In this document: piece by piece, positions 16,652 to 25,085 of the stretch
Numbering within the stretch: the stretch's first letter is position 1
Layout of the letters: the number at the start of each line of letters is the position of its first letter
DNA from: CAYPNF01 sp964411985
Lineage (GTDB): Bacteria; Verrucomicrobiota; Verrucomicrobiia; Limisphaerales; J093
DNA length: 64,000 nucleotides
Direction: 5' to 3'
Assembly: GCA_964411985.1 (NCBI GenBank)
Contig: CAYPNF010000006.1
Location: forward strand, 62,001-126,000
The notes under the pieces: model-generated
Told to the model about the DNA's origin: nothing
Databases searched by the model: none
What the model saw: the letters and a program-made list of their open reading frames with translations, nothing else
Made by a program: the position numbers and the translations under genes

Positions 16652-17380
16652 GTGAGAGCCTCATCAGACATTTCAGGATGGGAACGAGTCGCCTGTTCGT
16701 TCCTCGCGGTCGTTCTCGGCACAGCCGTGCCGCAGATGCGCGGTTCGGACTCCTCGGTCTGCCCGCCAAACAACCGTATTCCGGAAGGCGTCTCCCTTCT
16801 GCTGCCAAGACCGGAGGATGATGCTGGTTTTCAGCCGCTTTTCGGTCGAAGCGCGACGGACGGCTGGACCCAGTGCGGACCGGGCCATTTTGATCTGACG
16901 AACGGAGTCGCAACCAGCCATGGCGGCATGGGGCTGTGGTGGTCTACGAACCGAATGTATACCAACTTTGTCATCCGGGGGGAGTGGCGGTTCGACAACC
17001 GTGAGTCGGACACCGGCGTTTTTGTGCGTTTCCCGAATCCGGAACAGGACCCCTGGAATGCGATCAAGCAAGGTCATGAACTGGAGTTGGGGGATGATCC
17101 TGAAGGCAAAGACCCCACGTGGCGCACGGGCACCTTGTATCCCTTCCAGCCACCGACGCACGTACCTACGAAGCCGGTGGGGGAGTGGAATTGCTACGAG
17201 TTGTCGGTCATCGACCAAACCTACGTGGTGCGCATCAATGGCGAGACTGTGACCGTGTGGACCGATTCAAAGAAGCGAAGCACCCATGGCTACATTGGCC
17301 TCCAGAATTATCAGGAGGGAAAGGGCGTGCAACACCGACGGCTGAGGATCAGGGAACTGCCCAGCGGGCCGAGACCATAA
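16652..17380 (+). CDS. secreted DUF1080 protein (3-keto-disaccharide hydrolase family)
   Basis: 242 residues from GTG 16652, with a hydrophobic stretch 'VACSFLAVVLGTAVPQM' that serves as signal peptide. DUF1080 jelly-roll features follow: 'FQPLFGRSATDGWTQCG', 'FVIRGEWRF' plus 'SDTGVFVRFPNPEQDPWNAI', 'GHELELGDDP' and 'GEWNCYELSVIDQTYVVRIN', ending with 'GYIGLQNYQEGKGVQHRRLR'. Members of this family cleave 3-keto-glucosides after oxidation by Gfo/Idh-type dehydrogenases; others have no known activity. It is followed after 16 bp by the methyltransferase gene. Start codon lacks a clear ribosome site. Confidence 0.85.
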   Translation: MRASSDISGWERVACSFLAVVLGTAVPQMRGSDSSVCPPNNRIPEGVSLLLPRPEDDAGFQPLFGRSATDGWTQCGPGHFDLTNGVATSHGGMGLWWSTNRMYTNFVIRGEWRFDNRESDTGVFVRFPNPEQDPWNAIKQGHELELGDDPEGKDPTWRTGTLYPFQPPTHVPTKPVGEWNCYELSVIDQTYVVRINGETVTVWTDSKKRSTHGYIGLQNYQEGKGVQHRRLRIRELPSGPRP

Positions 17381-17396
17381 TCTGGATGGAACGTCC

Positions 17397-18341
17397 ATGA
17401 AAAGTATTACCGATCTACTCAAGGAATCCGTCGTGCTGGGTGATGGTGGGTACCTCATCGAACTCGAGCGACGGGGCTATGTCGACAGCGGGTCGGGTCG
17501 GGAGAAGGTGGGTACAGGCAAGGGCAGTGGACAGTTTACTCCTGAGGTAGCCATCGAACATCCTGAGGCGCTGCGTGAGCTCCACGGTGAATTCCTTAAC
17601 GCAGGGTCACAGGTACTGCAGGCGCTCACTTTCTTTGGGACCCGGGAGAAGCTGAGTCGTGCAGGGTATGGTGCGGACACAGAGCGCATCAATACCGCTG
17701 CCGTGAGGCTTGCGAAAGAGGTAGCGGGAGGTAGGGCGCTGGTGGCGGGAAGTGTGTCGCGCACTCAGCTCACCGAGCGCGAGGGAATCGGATCGCTGGA
17801 CAAATCCCGCAACCACCTCGCTGAGCAGATTCGTCTGCTCAGGGATGCCGGAGTGGATTTTCTGATCCTGGAGACATTCTTCCACCTCGCGGAAATGAAG
17901 GTGGCGCTCGAGTGCGCCGCGGCGAGCGGAGTTCCAGCTGTGGCCACGATGAGCTTTCGACCGCAGATTAGCCAATGTACGGATGACCATACGCCGGCAG
18001 AATGCGCCCGGGTCATGGCAGGTTTTGGGGCGATCGCCGTTGGAGCCAACTGCGAGCAGGAACCGACCAGGATGTTGCCTTTGCTACGAGAGATGCGTGC
18101 GGCCGTGAGCGTACCGATTGCGGCACAACCAGCCGCGTTTCGCACCACCGATGAATGTCATTGTTTCACGCGACAACCGGCCTTTCCGGATGATCTGGAA
18201 ACCATTCAAGTGTCCCGGCGCGAGTTTCAGGACTTTGGGAAGCTGGCACGGGGTGAGGGGATTGGATTCGTGGGTGGATGCTGCGGATGCAATGCAGCCT
18301 ACATAAGAGCCCTAGCCCTTGGCCTCGGTCAGGCGAAGTAG
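17397..18341 (+). CDS. homocysteine S-methyltransferase family protein
   Basis: 314 residues. The zinc-binding cysteines of the family are in 'AVGANCEQEP' and 'GFVGGCCGCNAAY'; the N-terminal 'VVLGDGGYLIELERRGYVD' and 'TPEVAIEHPEALRELHGEFL' blocks are those of betaine- or S-methylmethionine-dependent enzymes. These transfer a methyl group to homocysteine to give methionine, or work on related thiols. It lies inside an apparent three-gene operon with DUF1080 (16 bp upstream) and ROK (6 bp downstream), partners that point to carbohydrate metabolism, so the methyl donor is not obvious. Family certain, substrate not. Confidence 0.88.
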   Translation: MKSITDLLKESVVLGDGGYLIELERRGYVDSGSGREKVGTGKGSGQFTPEVAIEHPEALRELHGEFLNAGSQVLQALTFFGTREKLSRAGYGADTERINTAAVRLAKEVAGGRALVAGSVSRTQLTEREGIGSLDKSRNHLAEQIRLLRDAGVDFLILETFFHLAEMKVALECAAASGVPAVATMSFRPQISQCTDDHTPAECARVMAGFGAIAVGANCEQEPTRMLPLLREMRAAVSVPIAAQPAAFRTTDECHCFTRQPAFPDDLETIQVSRREFQDFGKLARGEGIGFVGGCCGCNAAYIRALALGLGQAK

Positions 18342-18347
18342 AAACCC

Positions 18348-19277
18348 ATGAACCTACGGGCATTCAGCGCCATCGGCATTGATGTGGGCGGCACGAAGAT
18401 TGCCGCTGGTCTGGTTCAGTTTCCCGCAGGGACCATCAGCTTGAAACGGGTCATCCCTACCGAACCACAGCGTGGTGGTGCAAGAGTCCTGGATGACATC
18501 ATCCAGCTGACCCGGGCCTTGAGTGAGGAGGCGAATGGGGCGGGAAAGAAGGTTACGGGCATTGGTCTCGGCTTGTGCGAGTTGGTGAGCCCTGACGGCC
18601 GTGTTCTCAGCGAGAATGCGATTCGGTGGATGGATTTGCCTGTACTGGAGCGTTTCTCCGGCCATGGCCCGTTCCTCTTGGAAGCCGATGTGCGGGCAGC
18701 CGCCCGGGCGGAAGCGGTGTTTGGTGCTGGACGGGGCCTGCATCAGTTTTTGTATGTTACCGTGGGTACGGGCATATCCTCATGTCTGGTGCTGGAGGGG
18801 GAACCATATATGGGGACACGCGGAGCCACGGGCACCATGGCCAGCGCACCTTGGAATAGGGCTTGCGAGGAGTGCGGCGGTCGCAGTCAGTGGAACCTGG
18901 AAGAATACGCTGCTGGTCCGGGACTCGTTCGACGCGTGAACGCCCGTCGACCTGGCAGTGTGCGCACTGGCCATGATGTTCTCAACGCCGCCAGGAATGG
19001 CGATGCCCTGGCGCTGGAGGTGGTGGAAACGAGCGCTGCGGCGCTTGGTTCCACGGTGGCACTGCTGGTGAACGTGCTGGACCCGGAAGCGGTTGTGGTG
19101 GGGGGAGGGTTGGGTTTGAGCAACGGGCCGTACTGGGATTCGTTTGTCCCAGCCACACGCCAGCATATCTGGTCGCCGGTCCACCGGGACATTCCTATTG
19201 TACAGGCGGCTACCGGCGTGGACGCTGGCGTTATTGGAGCAGCCCTCTCGATTTGCCGAATCAAGGGGGTGGCCTAG
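18348..19277 (+). CDS. ROK-family sugar kinase or kinase-like protein
   Basis: 309 residues. Phosphate loop 'IGIDVGGTKIAAGLV', second 'YVTVGTGISSCLV', catalytic Asp in 'LLEADVRAAARAEA', adenosine loop 'VVVGGGLGLSN' are all present. The ROK zinc motif is degenerate: the usual His in G-x-x-G-x-x-G-H is Thr ('GATGTMAS'), and the C-x-C-G-x-x-G-C segment is 'CEECGGRSQWNLEE', without the last Cys. Kinases of this family phosphorylate glucose, N-acetylmannosamine or N-acetylglucosamine; members without the zinc site exist. It ends the operon and converges on the ceramidase-family gene 57 bp away. Confidence 0.85.
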   Translation: MNLRAFSAIGIDVGGTKIAAGLVQFPAGTISLKRVIPTEPQRGGARVLDDIIQLTRALSEEANGAGKKVTGIGLGLCELVSPDGRVLSENAIRWMDLPVLERFSGHGPFLLEADVRAAARAEAVFGAGRGLHQFLYVTVGTGISSCLVLEGEPYMGTRGATGTMASAPWNRACEECGGRSQWNLEEYAAGPGLVRRVNARRPGSVRTGHDVLNAARNGDALALEVVETSAAALGSTVALLVNVLDPEAVVVGGGLGLSNGPYWDSFVPATRQHIWSPVHRDIPIVQAATGVDAGVIGAALSICRIKGVA

Positions 19278-19334
19278 GCTGCTGTGGGTTGTTGCGGAAT
19301 CGCTCCTGTCCGAAGCAATGGGTAGGGGGGGTGG

Positions 19335-20753
19335 CTACGGCTTGAGTTCGTTCAGCAGTTTCACTGCCGCTTGGACCAGCAATTCTCCGCAACCGATCTC
19401 GAGCGGACAGGTGGTTGGCTCATAGTGGCCCTCTTCGAAGGCACGCCGGGTTGGGATGTAGAAATCCAGATCGTTAGCGAGGGAAATGACGATGGTATTG
19501 CGGAAGGGGGACGCGGCTTGGATCGCCATGCCGAGTTCTACGAAGACCTCGTGTGGCAAGGCCACCAGCGCGGTGTCGCGGTCGAGCCGGATGGCCTGCA
19601 CTTCCTGCGGCAGCTGGCCGCCGTGTTTCTCCCAGAACTCGTGTTGGAACATCTTGCGCCAGGCATCGACCACGGTGAGGAACGGCGCCTCGGTGCGGTC
19701 CAGGTTCTCCATGAGGCGTTTTGCCGCTGCGTAATCGGCTGGGTTCAAAGGTTTGACTGGAGCGCGAACAACTCTGGAGCGCATGGCCAGTTCGCTTGAT
19801 TGGACGGGACGTGCAAAGGGTAGCGCGCGCTCGATGGTTTCCGCCAGGATCGAGCCTACGACAGCCGGGTAACGTTCGCTGCTCTGCGGATCAGGCGAGT
19901 TTACGTCGATGTGGTTGACGTCCCCGGCGCAACCCTCGGCGAAGATCGAGACGAAGTCGGGCGCCCGCAGACGACGGCGCAACTGTGTCTGCAAATGGCC
20001 CGGATAGCACGCCCCAAACGGGGCATCTCCATAGATGGCGGTGTGCATGGCGAATACCGTCAATGAGCCCATCGGGCTGCCGGATGCGGTGTCGCGCAAG
20101 AGTACGAAAGGTAGGTCCGGATCCGTTGGGCCTAATGGGCGAAAGATGTTGGTGTTCAGCTTGCCAGGGTTCCAACCGGTCGAACCGTCTTTCATCAGGA
20201 AGCGGCGGTTGAACGCCAGACCCTCTTGCTGCGCATTCACCACGGACAGGGAAACGGGCTTGCGAGCGGCGTGAGCCTTCACGATGACTTCCACCCATCG
20301 CTCGACCAGGAGTGTGTGGTAGTCGACTCTTTCCCGCGGATCCTGTCCGCCGTTCTCCCTTTTCGCCCGGGCCTGAAGAACGTCTCTCAGGGGCCCAAAA
20401 TATTCGGGTCCGCCGTGCGTATGCGTGGCGGTGATGACAATGTTGCTGACCGGGATCTTCGTCTTCTCGCTGGCTTGACGGCGGGCGCGGTCGGTGAGTT
20501 CGCGTGGTACAGAACAAAGGTCGTTTCCGACGAGCGCAAGCAGCGTTTCACCCTGGGAGAGCACGAGGGCCTTTGCTTGGAGGGGGTCGCCACCGGGTTG
20601 GCTGATGAACTCGGTATAACCACCCGCCCGTCTCCAACCCGGGGGTGGAGTGATATTCGCCACCGCAAAGCCGGCCTGGAAGCCGTCAGCTGCCGAGGTG
20701 GTGGGGAGGAGCACACCCAGGAGCAAGAGAGCGGTAAAGGATGAGGACCTCAT
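19335..20753 (-). CDS. neutral/alkaline ceramidase-family secreted protein, copy 1
   Basis: 472 residues from ATG 20753 (signal peptide 'SSSFTALLLLGVLLPTTSAA'); an upstream in-frame ATG would add 21 residues before it. Zinc-site blocks of the ceramidase N-terminal domain are 'IVITATHTHGGPEYF' and 'TVFAMHTAIYGD', then 'FAEGCAGDVNHIDV'. The typical family opening 'GFAVANITPPPG' is intact. The protein lacks the C-terminal immunoglobulin-like domain of bacterial neutral ceramidases (about 640 residues), and in Verrucomicrobiota such short forms are numerous and uncharacterised, so ceramide is unlikely to be the only possible substrate. Last gene of the six-gene minus-strand operon. Confidence 0.82.
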   Translation of the reverse strand: MRSSSFTALLLLGVLLPTTSAADGFQAGFAVANITPPPGWRRAGGYTEFISQPGGDPLQAKALVLSQGETLLALVGNDLCSVPRELTDRARRQASEKTKIPVSNIVITATHTHGGPEYFGPLRDVLQARAKRENGGQDPRERVDYHTLLVERWVEVIVKAHAARKPVSLSVVNAQQEGLAFNRRFLMKDGSTGWNPGKLNTNIFRPLGPTDPDLPFVLLRDTASGSPMGSLTVFAMHTAIYGDAPFGACYPGHLQTQLRRRLRAPDFVSIFAEGCAGDVNHIDVNSPDPQSSERYPAVVGSILAETIERALPFARPVQSSELAMRSRVVRAPVKPLNPADYAAAKRLMENLDRTEAPFLTVVDAWRKMFQHEFWEKHGGQLPQEVQAIRLDRDTALVALPHEVFVELGMAIQAASPFRNTIVISLANDLDFYIPTRRAFEEGHYEPTTCPLEIGCGELLVQAAVKLLNELKP

Positions 20754-20790
20754 GCAGGCAGGAATCTTGGGGTGATAGCGTTGGCTCGGT

Positions 20791-22182
20791 TCAGGGTGGG
20801 GAATTGAGTATGCCAAGGAAACAATCGATCATGCGTGGGATGGCGTTTGTTTCGAGAGGGCTGGTGCGCATGCGCCATGTCTCATACGCGCCGTACCGGT
20901 ACTGTTCCGGAGGGGGGATATAGCCATACCAGCCATTGGCGAGCCCTACGTTGAACAGAGGTTTGTGCGAGCTGCGCTGCTTCAGTTCCAGGCCGCTGGC
21001 GGCAAAGATCTCTCCGGGCCAGGCCGCCACGGAAACGCCACCGATGCGGAACACCTGCATCGGCATGGAGACGTTCGCCGGCCATTCTGCCAGCAGGAGT
21101 TGCTCGCGCGCGTAGTTGTCCTGCCAGCTCGCCAGGTCGGATCGCACTCCAAGGAAGGCGCGGGCGGCTGCAATCTCCTCCTGATTGGGGCGGCGTGTGG
21201 TCACCTCACACTCGCTCAGAAAGGACTGGAGCCTCCAGTCATCGTGGTGTTGGAGAGTGCGTGTCACGCGTAGAACCTCCTGCGCCACGTCCTCGGCCAC
21301 CTTTCGTATTTGGGTATAGGGAGGCTTGGCCTCGCGTGGCGCCTTGGGGTTGATGTTGTTAATGTCGCCGCTGGTGCCGTTACAGAGAATGCCGACAAAC
21401 GGTGGGTCCTGACGGTCCGCGCCGAGCAGCTGCTGAATGCGGTCGGCAAATGCGCCGAAGTAATCGGCGGAAATGTGACCAGGGCCCACATCGCCAACAT
21501 AGTGCAGTGAGTAATTGGCCAGGAGGGACAGTGGCCGACCGTCCGTGTGACGTACAGAAAGGACGGAGACCTCGGGATCGGTGGGGCCCGTTGGGTCACC
21601 ATCCGCGGGATGAGGTGAGTCCCAATTCATCTTTGCCAGCTCGTTCGTGTAGCCCAACTGGTTTGTATAAATGCACCCGGGTTTTACCTGGAGTCTCCGG
21701 CAGAAAACGTGCTGTGGCACAGAGCCTGAGCCCCAGGCGATTTGCGCGGGGGCGAGGTTGTTGACCGCGCAGCGAACAGCGTCCGAGATGCGGCCCGGGA
21801 GCCAGGCACGATAAACGGGGTCAGGGTTGCTCAAGTGCGCTCCGCAGACGGCACCAGCGGAGTGAGTATGCGTGGCAGACATCATGACTTGGGAGCCGAG
21901 GAGGCCCGTGGCGTGGCGCACTAGCCTCTTCGCCTCGTCGAATACCGGTCGGTCCACAAGACAGGTGTCCACCACCGCAAAGGCGATCCGATTCGATCCG
22001 TCGTCTAGGACCAAGGCTCGCACAAAGAGGTCGTCATGGATATGTTGTGCCGTGCCGGGGCCGAGTCCGCCGTTGATGGTGGTCCCAAGTGCGGGGGTGA
22101 TGACGATCTTCGCTGCGCCGGCCCGGAACACAGCGGCCCGCACCGGTAAAGTCATCAGGAGACAAAGGAGAAGAAGCTTCAT
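20791..22182 (-). CDS. neutral/alkaline ceramidase-family secreted protein, copy 2
   Basis: 463 residues, with signal peptide 'KLLLLCLLMTLPVRA'. Family blocks: 'FRAGAAKIVITPALG', zinc-binding 'VMMSATHTHSAGAVCG' and 'ANYSLHYVGDVGPGHISADY', then 'LCNGTSGDINNIN', and a C-terminal 'VAAWPGEIFAASGLELKQRS' region shared with the other copies. It is clearly diverged from copies 1 and 3 (different residues after the H-x-H motif), so the three are not recent duplicates. Separated by 37 bp from copy 1 and 67 bp from the Gfo/Idh gene. Predicted periplasmic or outer-surface amidase; substrate unknown. Confidence 0.82.
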   Translation of the reverse strand: MKLLLLCLLMTLPVRAAVFRAGAAKIVITPALGTTINGGLGPGTAQHIHDDLFVRALVLDDGSNRIAFAVVDTCLVDRPVFDEAKRLVRHATGLLGSQVMMSATHTHSAGAVCGAHLSNPDPVYRAWLPGRISDAVRCAVNNLAPAQIAWGSGSVPQHVFCRRLQVKPGCIYTNQLGYTNELAKMNWDSPHPADGDPTGPTDPEVSVLSVRHTDGRPLSLLANYSLHYVGDVGPGHISADYFGAFADRIQQLLGADRQDPPFVGILCNGTSGDINNINPKAPREAKPPYTQIRKVAEDVAQEVLRVTRTLQHHDDWRLQSFLSECEVTTRRPNQEEIAAARAFLGVRSDLASWQDNYAREQLLLAEWPANVSMPMQVFRIGGVSVAAWPGEIFAASGLELKQRSSHKPLFNVGLANGWYGYIPPPEQYRYGAYETWRMRTSPLETNAIPRMIDCFLGILNSPP

Positions 22183-22249
22183 GGCGTAAACAGATCAATT
22201 TTAGACTGGCTTGGACGCTCTACCTGCCTCGGGTCCCTCCTGCCTCAGG

Positions 22250-23578
22250 CTACATGAGCCATTTTTCGTATTCAACGCTCCCCTGCACGGGGGCCGGATA
22301 GCGTCCGTCGGGGCCTGGTTTTACGGGCGGTTCGACATCCCACCCGTAGCGGGGAAGGGCGAAAGAACGTTTGGAATTCATTACGTCTTCCCAGGTCAAG
22401 AGAGCACCCGTGTAGCAGGCGACTTGCGCCGAGATGGCGAGGGCACTGCTCAGGCACATGTAATGGCCGTTGTTGATGGGTTTGCCGTCGCGGATGGACT
22501 GAAAGAGAGCGGCATGCTCGAGGTCGTACATGTTCTGGCGTGGCTTGTCATGGCGCCAGTTGGTTTCGCCCTCGATCCGGCAATCGATCAGATTGCAACG
22601 ACCCTTGGTGCCCAGGATGTAATCGTTGGTATCCTTATGGCATTCCGACTGATCCCTGGTGAAACCAAAGACGCGCACCCCGTTTTCGTATTCAAACACC
22701 ACGGCCTGGTGATCAAACTGATCGCCAAACTTCGGCTCGGTTGCCGATTGGCGTCCGCCCATTCCATATACCTTCCGCGGCGGTCGGTCGCCCAGGGCCC
22801 AGGAGGACTTGTCGATGCTGTGAATCAACTGCTGGGCCGTCTGGTCGCCGGAGAGCCAGTTGAAGTGATACCAATTCCACATTTGCCACTCCATCTCCGT
22901 TTGACCGGGTCGCCGGTCCCGCACAATGTAGGGATTGGACAGGTAGTTCTCCTGAATGGCCACGATATCGCCGATCGCACCGTCGTGGATCCTCTTGATG
23001 GTCTCCTGAAGACCTAGGTCGTACCGCCAGCACAGTCCGCTAACGAGGCTTAACTTCTTTTGCTTCGCGGTTTCGGACGCTGCCATGGAGATCTTCAGAC
23101 CTGGAATGTCGATGCCATGGGGTTTCTCACAGAAGACGTGTTTGCCAGCCTCGACGGAAGCTTGGAGTATTCGCGGGTGGAAATGCGAGGCCGCCGCGAT
23201 TAGCACCACGTCCACGCCACTGGTCAACAGCTTCTCGTAGGCGTCGAACCCTACGAAGCAATGGTCGTCCTTCACATCGACTTGATCAGGCTTGGCTTTC
23301 TTGAGTTGCTCACGACTGGCTTTGAGGCGCTCGTCGAAGATATCCGCCATCGCGACGAGGCGGATATCCTTGCCCGCGTTCATGGCATTGCCGGCGGCTT
23401 CGGTGCCACGTCCGCCACAGCCGATGAGGCCAATGCGGATGATGTCACTGGCGGCGGCGTGGACGCTGCGCTCCAGCGCGAGCTGGCCTAAGGCGGCCGA
23501 GCCGGCGAGCGCGGCGGAGGTTCTTAGAAAATCGCGGCGCGTGGTGGGCGCCGGGTTGGAGGGAGTGTTCGTTGTCAT
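22250..23578 (-). CDS. Tat-exported Gfo/Idh/MocA oxidoreductase
   Basis: 442 residues. N-terminal twin-arginine signal ('PTTRRDFLRTSAALAGSAAL'), Rossmann nucleotide loop 'IRIGLIGCGGRGTEAA', then the family strand 'DVVLIAAASHFHPRIL' and the 'HVFCEKPHGIDIPGL' EKPH motif. C-terminal sheet domain includes 'GRCNLIDCRIEGE'. Gfo/Idh enzymes oxidise or reduce sugar and inositol carbonyls with tightly bound NAD(P). Exported members with Tat signals are typical of Verrucomicrobiota and Planctomycetota. Sits between ceramidase-family copies 2 and 3 (67 and 39 bp) in one operon with an aminotransferase. Confidence 0.9.
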   Translation of the reverse strand: MTTNTPSNPAPTTRRDFLRTSAALAGSAALGQLALERSVHAAASDIIRIGLIGCGGRGTEAAGNAMNAGKDIRLVAMADIFDERLKASREQLKKAKPDQVDVKDDHCFVGFDAYEKLLTSGVDVVLIAAASHFHPRILQASVEAGKHVFCEKPHGIDIPGLKISMAASETAKQKKLSLVSGLCWRYDLGLQETIKRIHDGAIGDIVAIQENYLSNPYIVRDRRPGQTEMEWQMWNWYHFNWLSGDQTAQQLIHSIDKSSWALGDRPPRKVYGMGGRQSATEPKFGDQFDHQAVVFEYENGVRVFGFTRDQSECHKDTNDYILGTKGRCNLIDCRIEGETNWRHDKPRQNMYDLEHAALFQSIRDGKPINNGHYMCLSSALAISAQVACYTGALLTWEDVMNSKRSFALPRYGWDVEPPVKPGPDGRYPAPVQGSVEYEKWLM

Positions 23579-23617
23579 CGGTGGTGGGGACTTGAGATGG
23601 GAGGGGACATTCAGAGA

Positions 23618-25036
23618 TTACTCATGGAGCTCCGAGAGCAATGTGACGGCTGCTTCGACCAACTTCTCTCCGGAGCCCGCGGCACACCGAGCACTCTCGG
23701 GCTCGTAGTTGCCTTCGGCGTAGCTACGGCGGTCGGGCACGTAGCCGATATTCTCGTTGGCCAACTCGACGACGAAAGTATGCGGAAAAGGTGACCGCTT
23801 TTTGATCGCGAGGCCCAACTCGACGAAGATCTCGCCCGGCAGACTCACCCAGGCGACATCCTTGCCCAACGCGATGACCTGTACCTCGACGCCATGCGGC
23901 TTGCCTTCCCGTTCTGCCACGTCGAGCGCACGGTAGGCGCGTACGAGTTTCATGAAGTTGCCGCCGACGTCATCCTTAGTCGACGCGACTGTCTGCTTCG
24001 CTTCCTCGACTTGGGCCGGCGTGATTTCGGGTAGCGCGAGTTCAACGAGTTCGGACTTGGCGTGCAGCGGCCCGGCAGGCACAGGCTTGAGGTCCTTGTA
24101 GGCCTGGAAAACGGACGCACCCAGAATTGTGCCGATGCGATGCCCCTCGGCGCCGGTGTTCTGCGGCCACTGCCAGGAGGTGTCGAAGTGGTTGAGATTC
24201 CCGCAGGTGCCGTTGGCCAGGAGGGTGAGATGGTTCGAGCCATGATACCCGGTCAACACCCGGCTGAGCGCTCCCGGCCAATCCGCACTGAGCTTGCTAC
24301 CGCCGCAAGTGTCCGGGTGCATGGCGAAGTTCACGTAGGTTGCAATGGCTAGCCGCGGATCGCCAGCCCCGATCGGTCCAACGTAGAGAAGGCCGACTTC
24401 GGGATCGCTCCTCCCGGCAACGCTGGCGATGTTGGGGTTCAACTTCCCGGGATTCCAACCCACGCTCCCATCGCGCATGTAGAACCGGCGGTTGAAAGTG
24501 AGTTCCTCGCAGAGGCCCTTGGCGGCGCTGAGTTGCGCGGGTTGGAGGTTTGCGTTGGCGAAGCGCACACTCTCGGCGATCTTCGCGGGCAAGCCTTCGG
24601 TGTAGTCCACCGCGAGTTGGCTCTGGCCGCCCATGTCGCTGCTCCGTTTGCCGCGTTTGGCCAACTCTGGGCCGGTGTGGGCGTGCGTGGCGGAGATCAT
24701 CACGTGATCGCCCTGGATGCCGGTAGCCTTCTCGATGGCTGCGCGAGCCTGGTCGGTGATGGCGCGGGTCACACCGATGATGTCGAGCGCCACCAGCGCA
24801 GCGCGGGCGCCACCGGATTCAATAACCATTGCCTTGGTGAAAAGCGGGTCAAGCACTCCATCGGCCCCGCGCTCGTGGTAATAGCCAGCCATCGGAATGC
24901 CCGGCGGCGGGGTGATGTCCGTGGCGGCGACACCGACACGGACCGTGTCGGCCGCTTCGAGCAGCAGGCAGAGCGATGCGAAGAGGCAAGCCTGTGCAAT
25001 CAAGAGCCGCCCCATTGTGGTTTTGTGTTTCCTCAT
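23618..25036 (-). CDS. neutral/alkaline ceramidase-family secreted protein, copy 3
   Basis: 472 residues from ATG 25036 with a CAGGAG ribosome site; signal peptide 'LLIAQACLFASLCLLLEA'. Family blocks: 'VGVAATDITPPPGIPMAGYY', 'VMISATHAHTGPELA', 'YVNFAMHPDTCGGSKLSADW' and 'LLANGTCGNLNHFD'. The second zinc block is the closest of the three copies to authentic ceramidases. 'FVVELANENIGYVPDRRSY' near the C-terminus is shared with copy 1. Reads as the catalytic part only, without a C-terminal beta domain. Operon position third, after the aminotransferase and SUMF1-domain genes. Confidence 0.84.
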   Translation of the reverse strand: MRKHKTTMGRLLIAQACLFASLCLLLEAADTVRVGVAATDITPPPGIPMAGYYHERGADGVLDPLFTKAMVIESGGARAALVALDIIGVTRAITDQARAAIEKATGIQGDHVMISATHAHTGPELAKRGKRSSDMGGQSQLAVDYTEGLPAKIAESVRFANANLQPAQLSAAKGLCEELTFNRRFYMRDGSVGWNPGKLNPNIASVAGRSDPEVGLLYVGPIGAGDPRLAIATYVNFAMHPDTCGGSKLSADWPGALSRVLTGYHGSNHLTLLANGTCGNLNHFDTSWQWPQNTGAEGHRIGTILGASVFQAYKDLKPVPAGPLHAKSELVELALPEITPAQVEEAKQTVASTKDDVGGNFMKLVRAYRALDVAEREGKPHGVEVQVIALGKDVAWVSLPGEIFVELGLAIKKRSPFPHTFVVELANENIGYVPDRRSYAEGNYEPESARCAAGSGEKLVEAAVTLLSELHE

Positions 25037-25085
25037 ATCCAAATGCTCCTGTCTGAACGACTCATTGCCGCGCGGATGCAATTGT

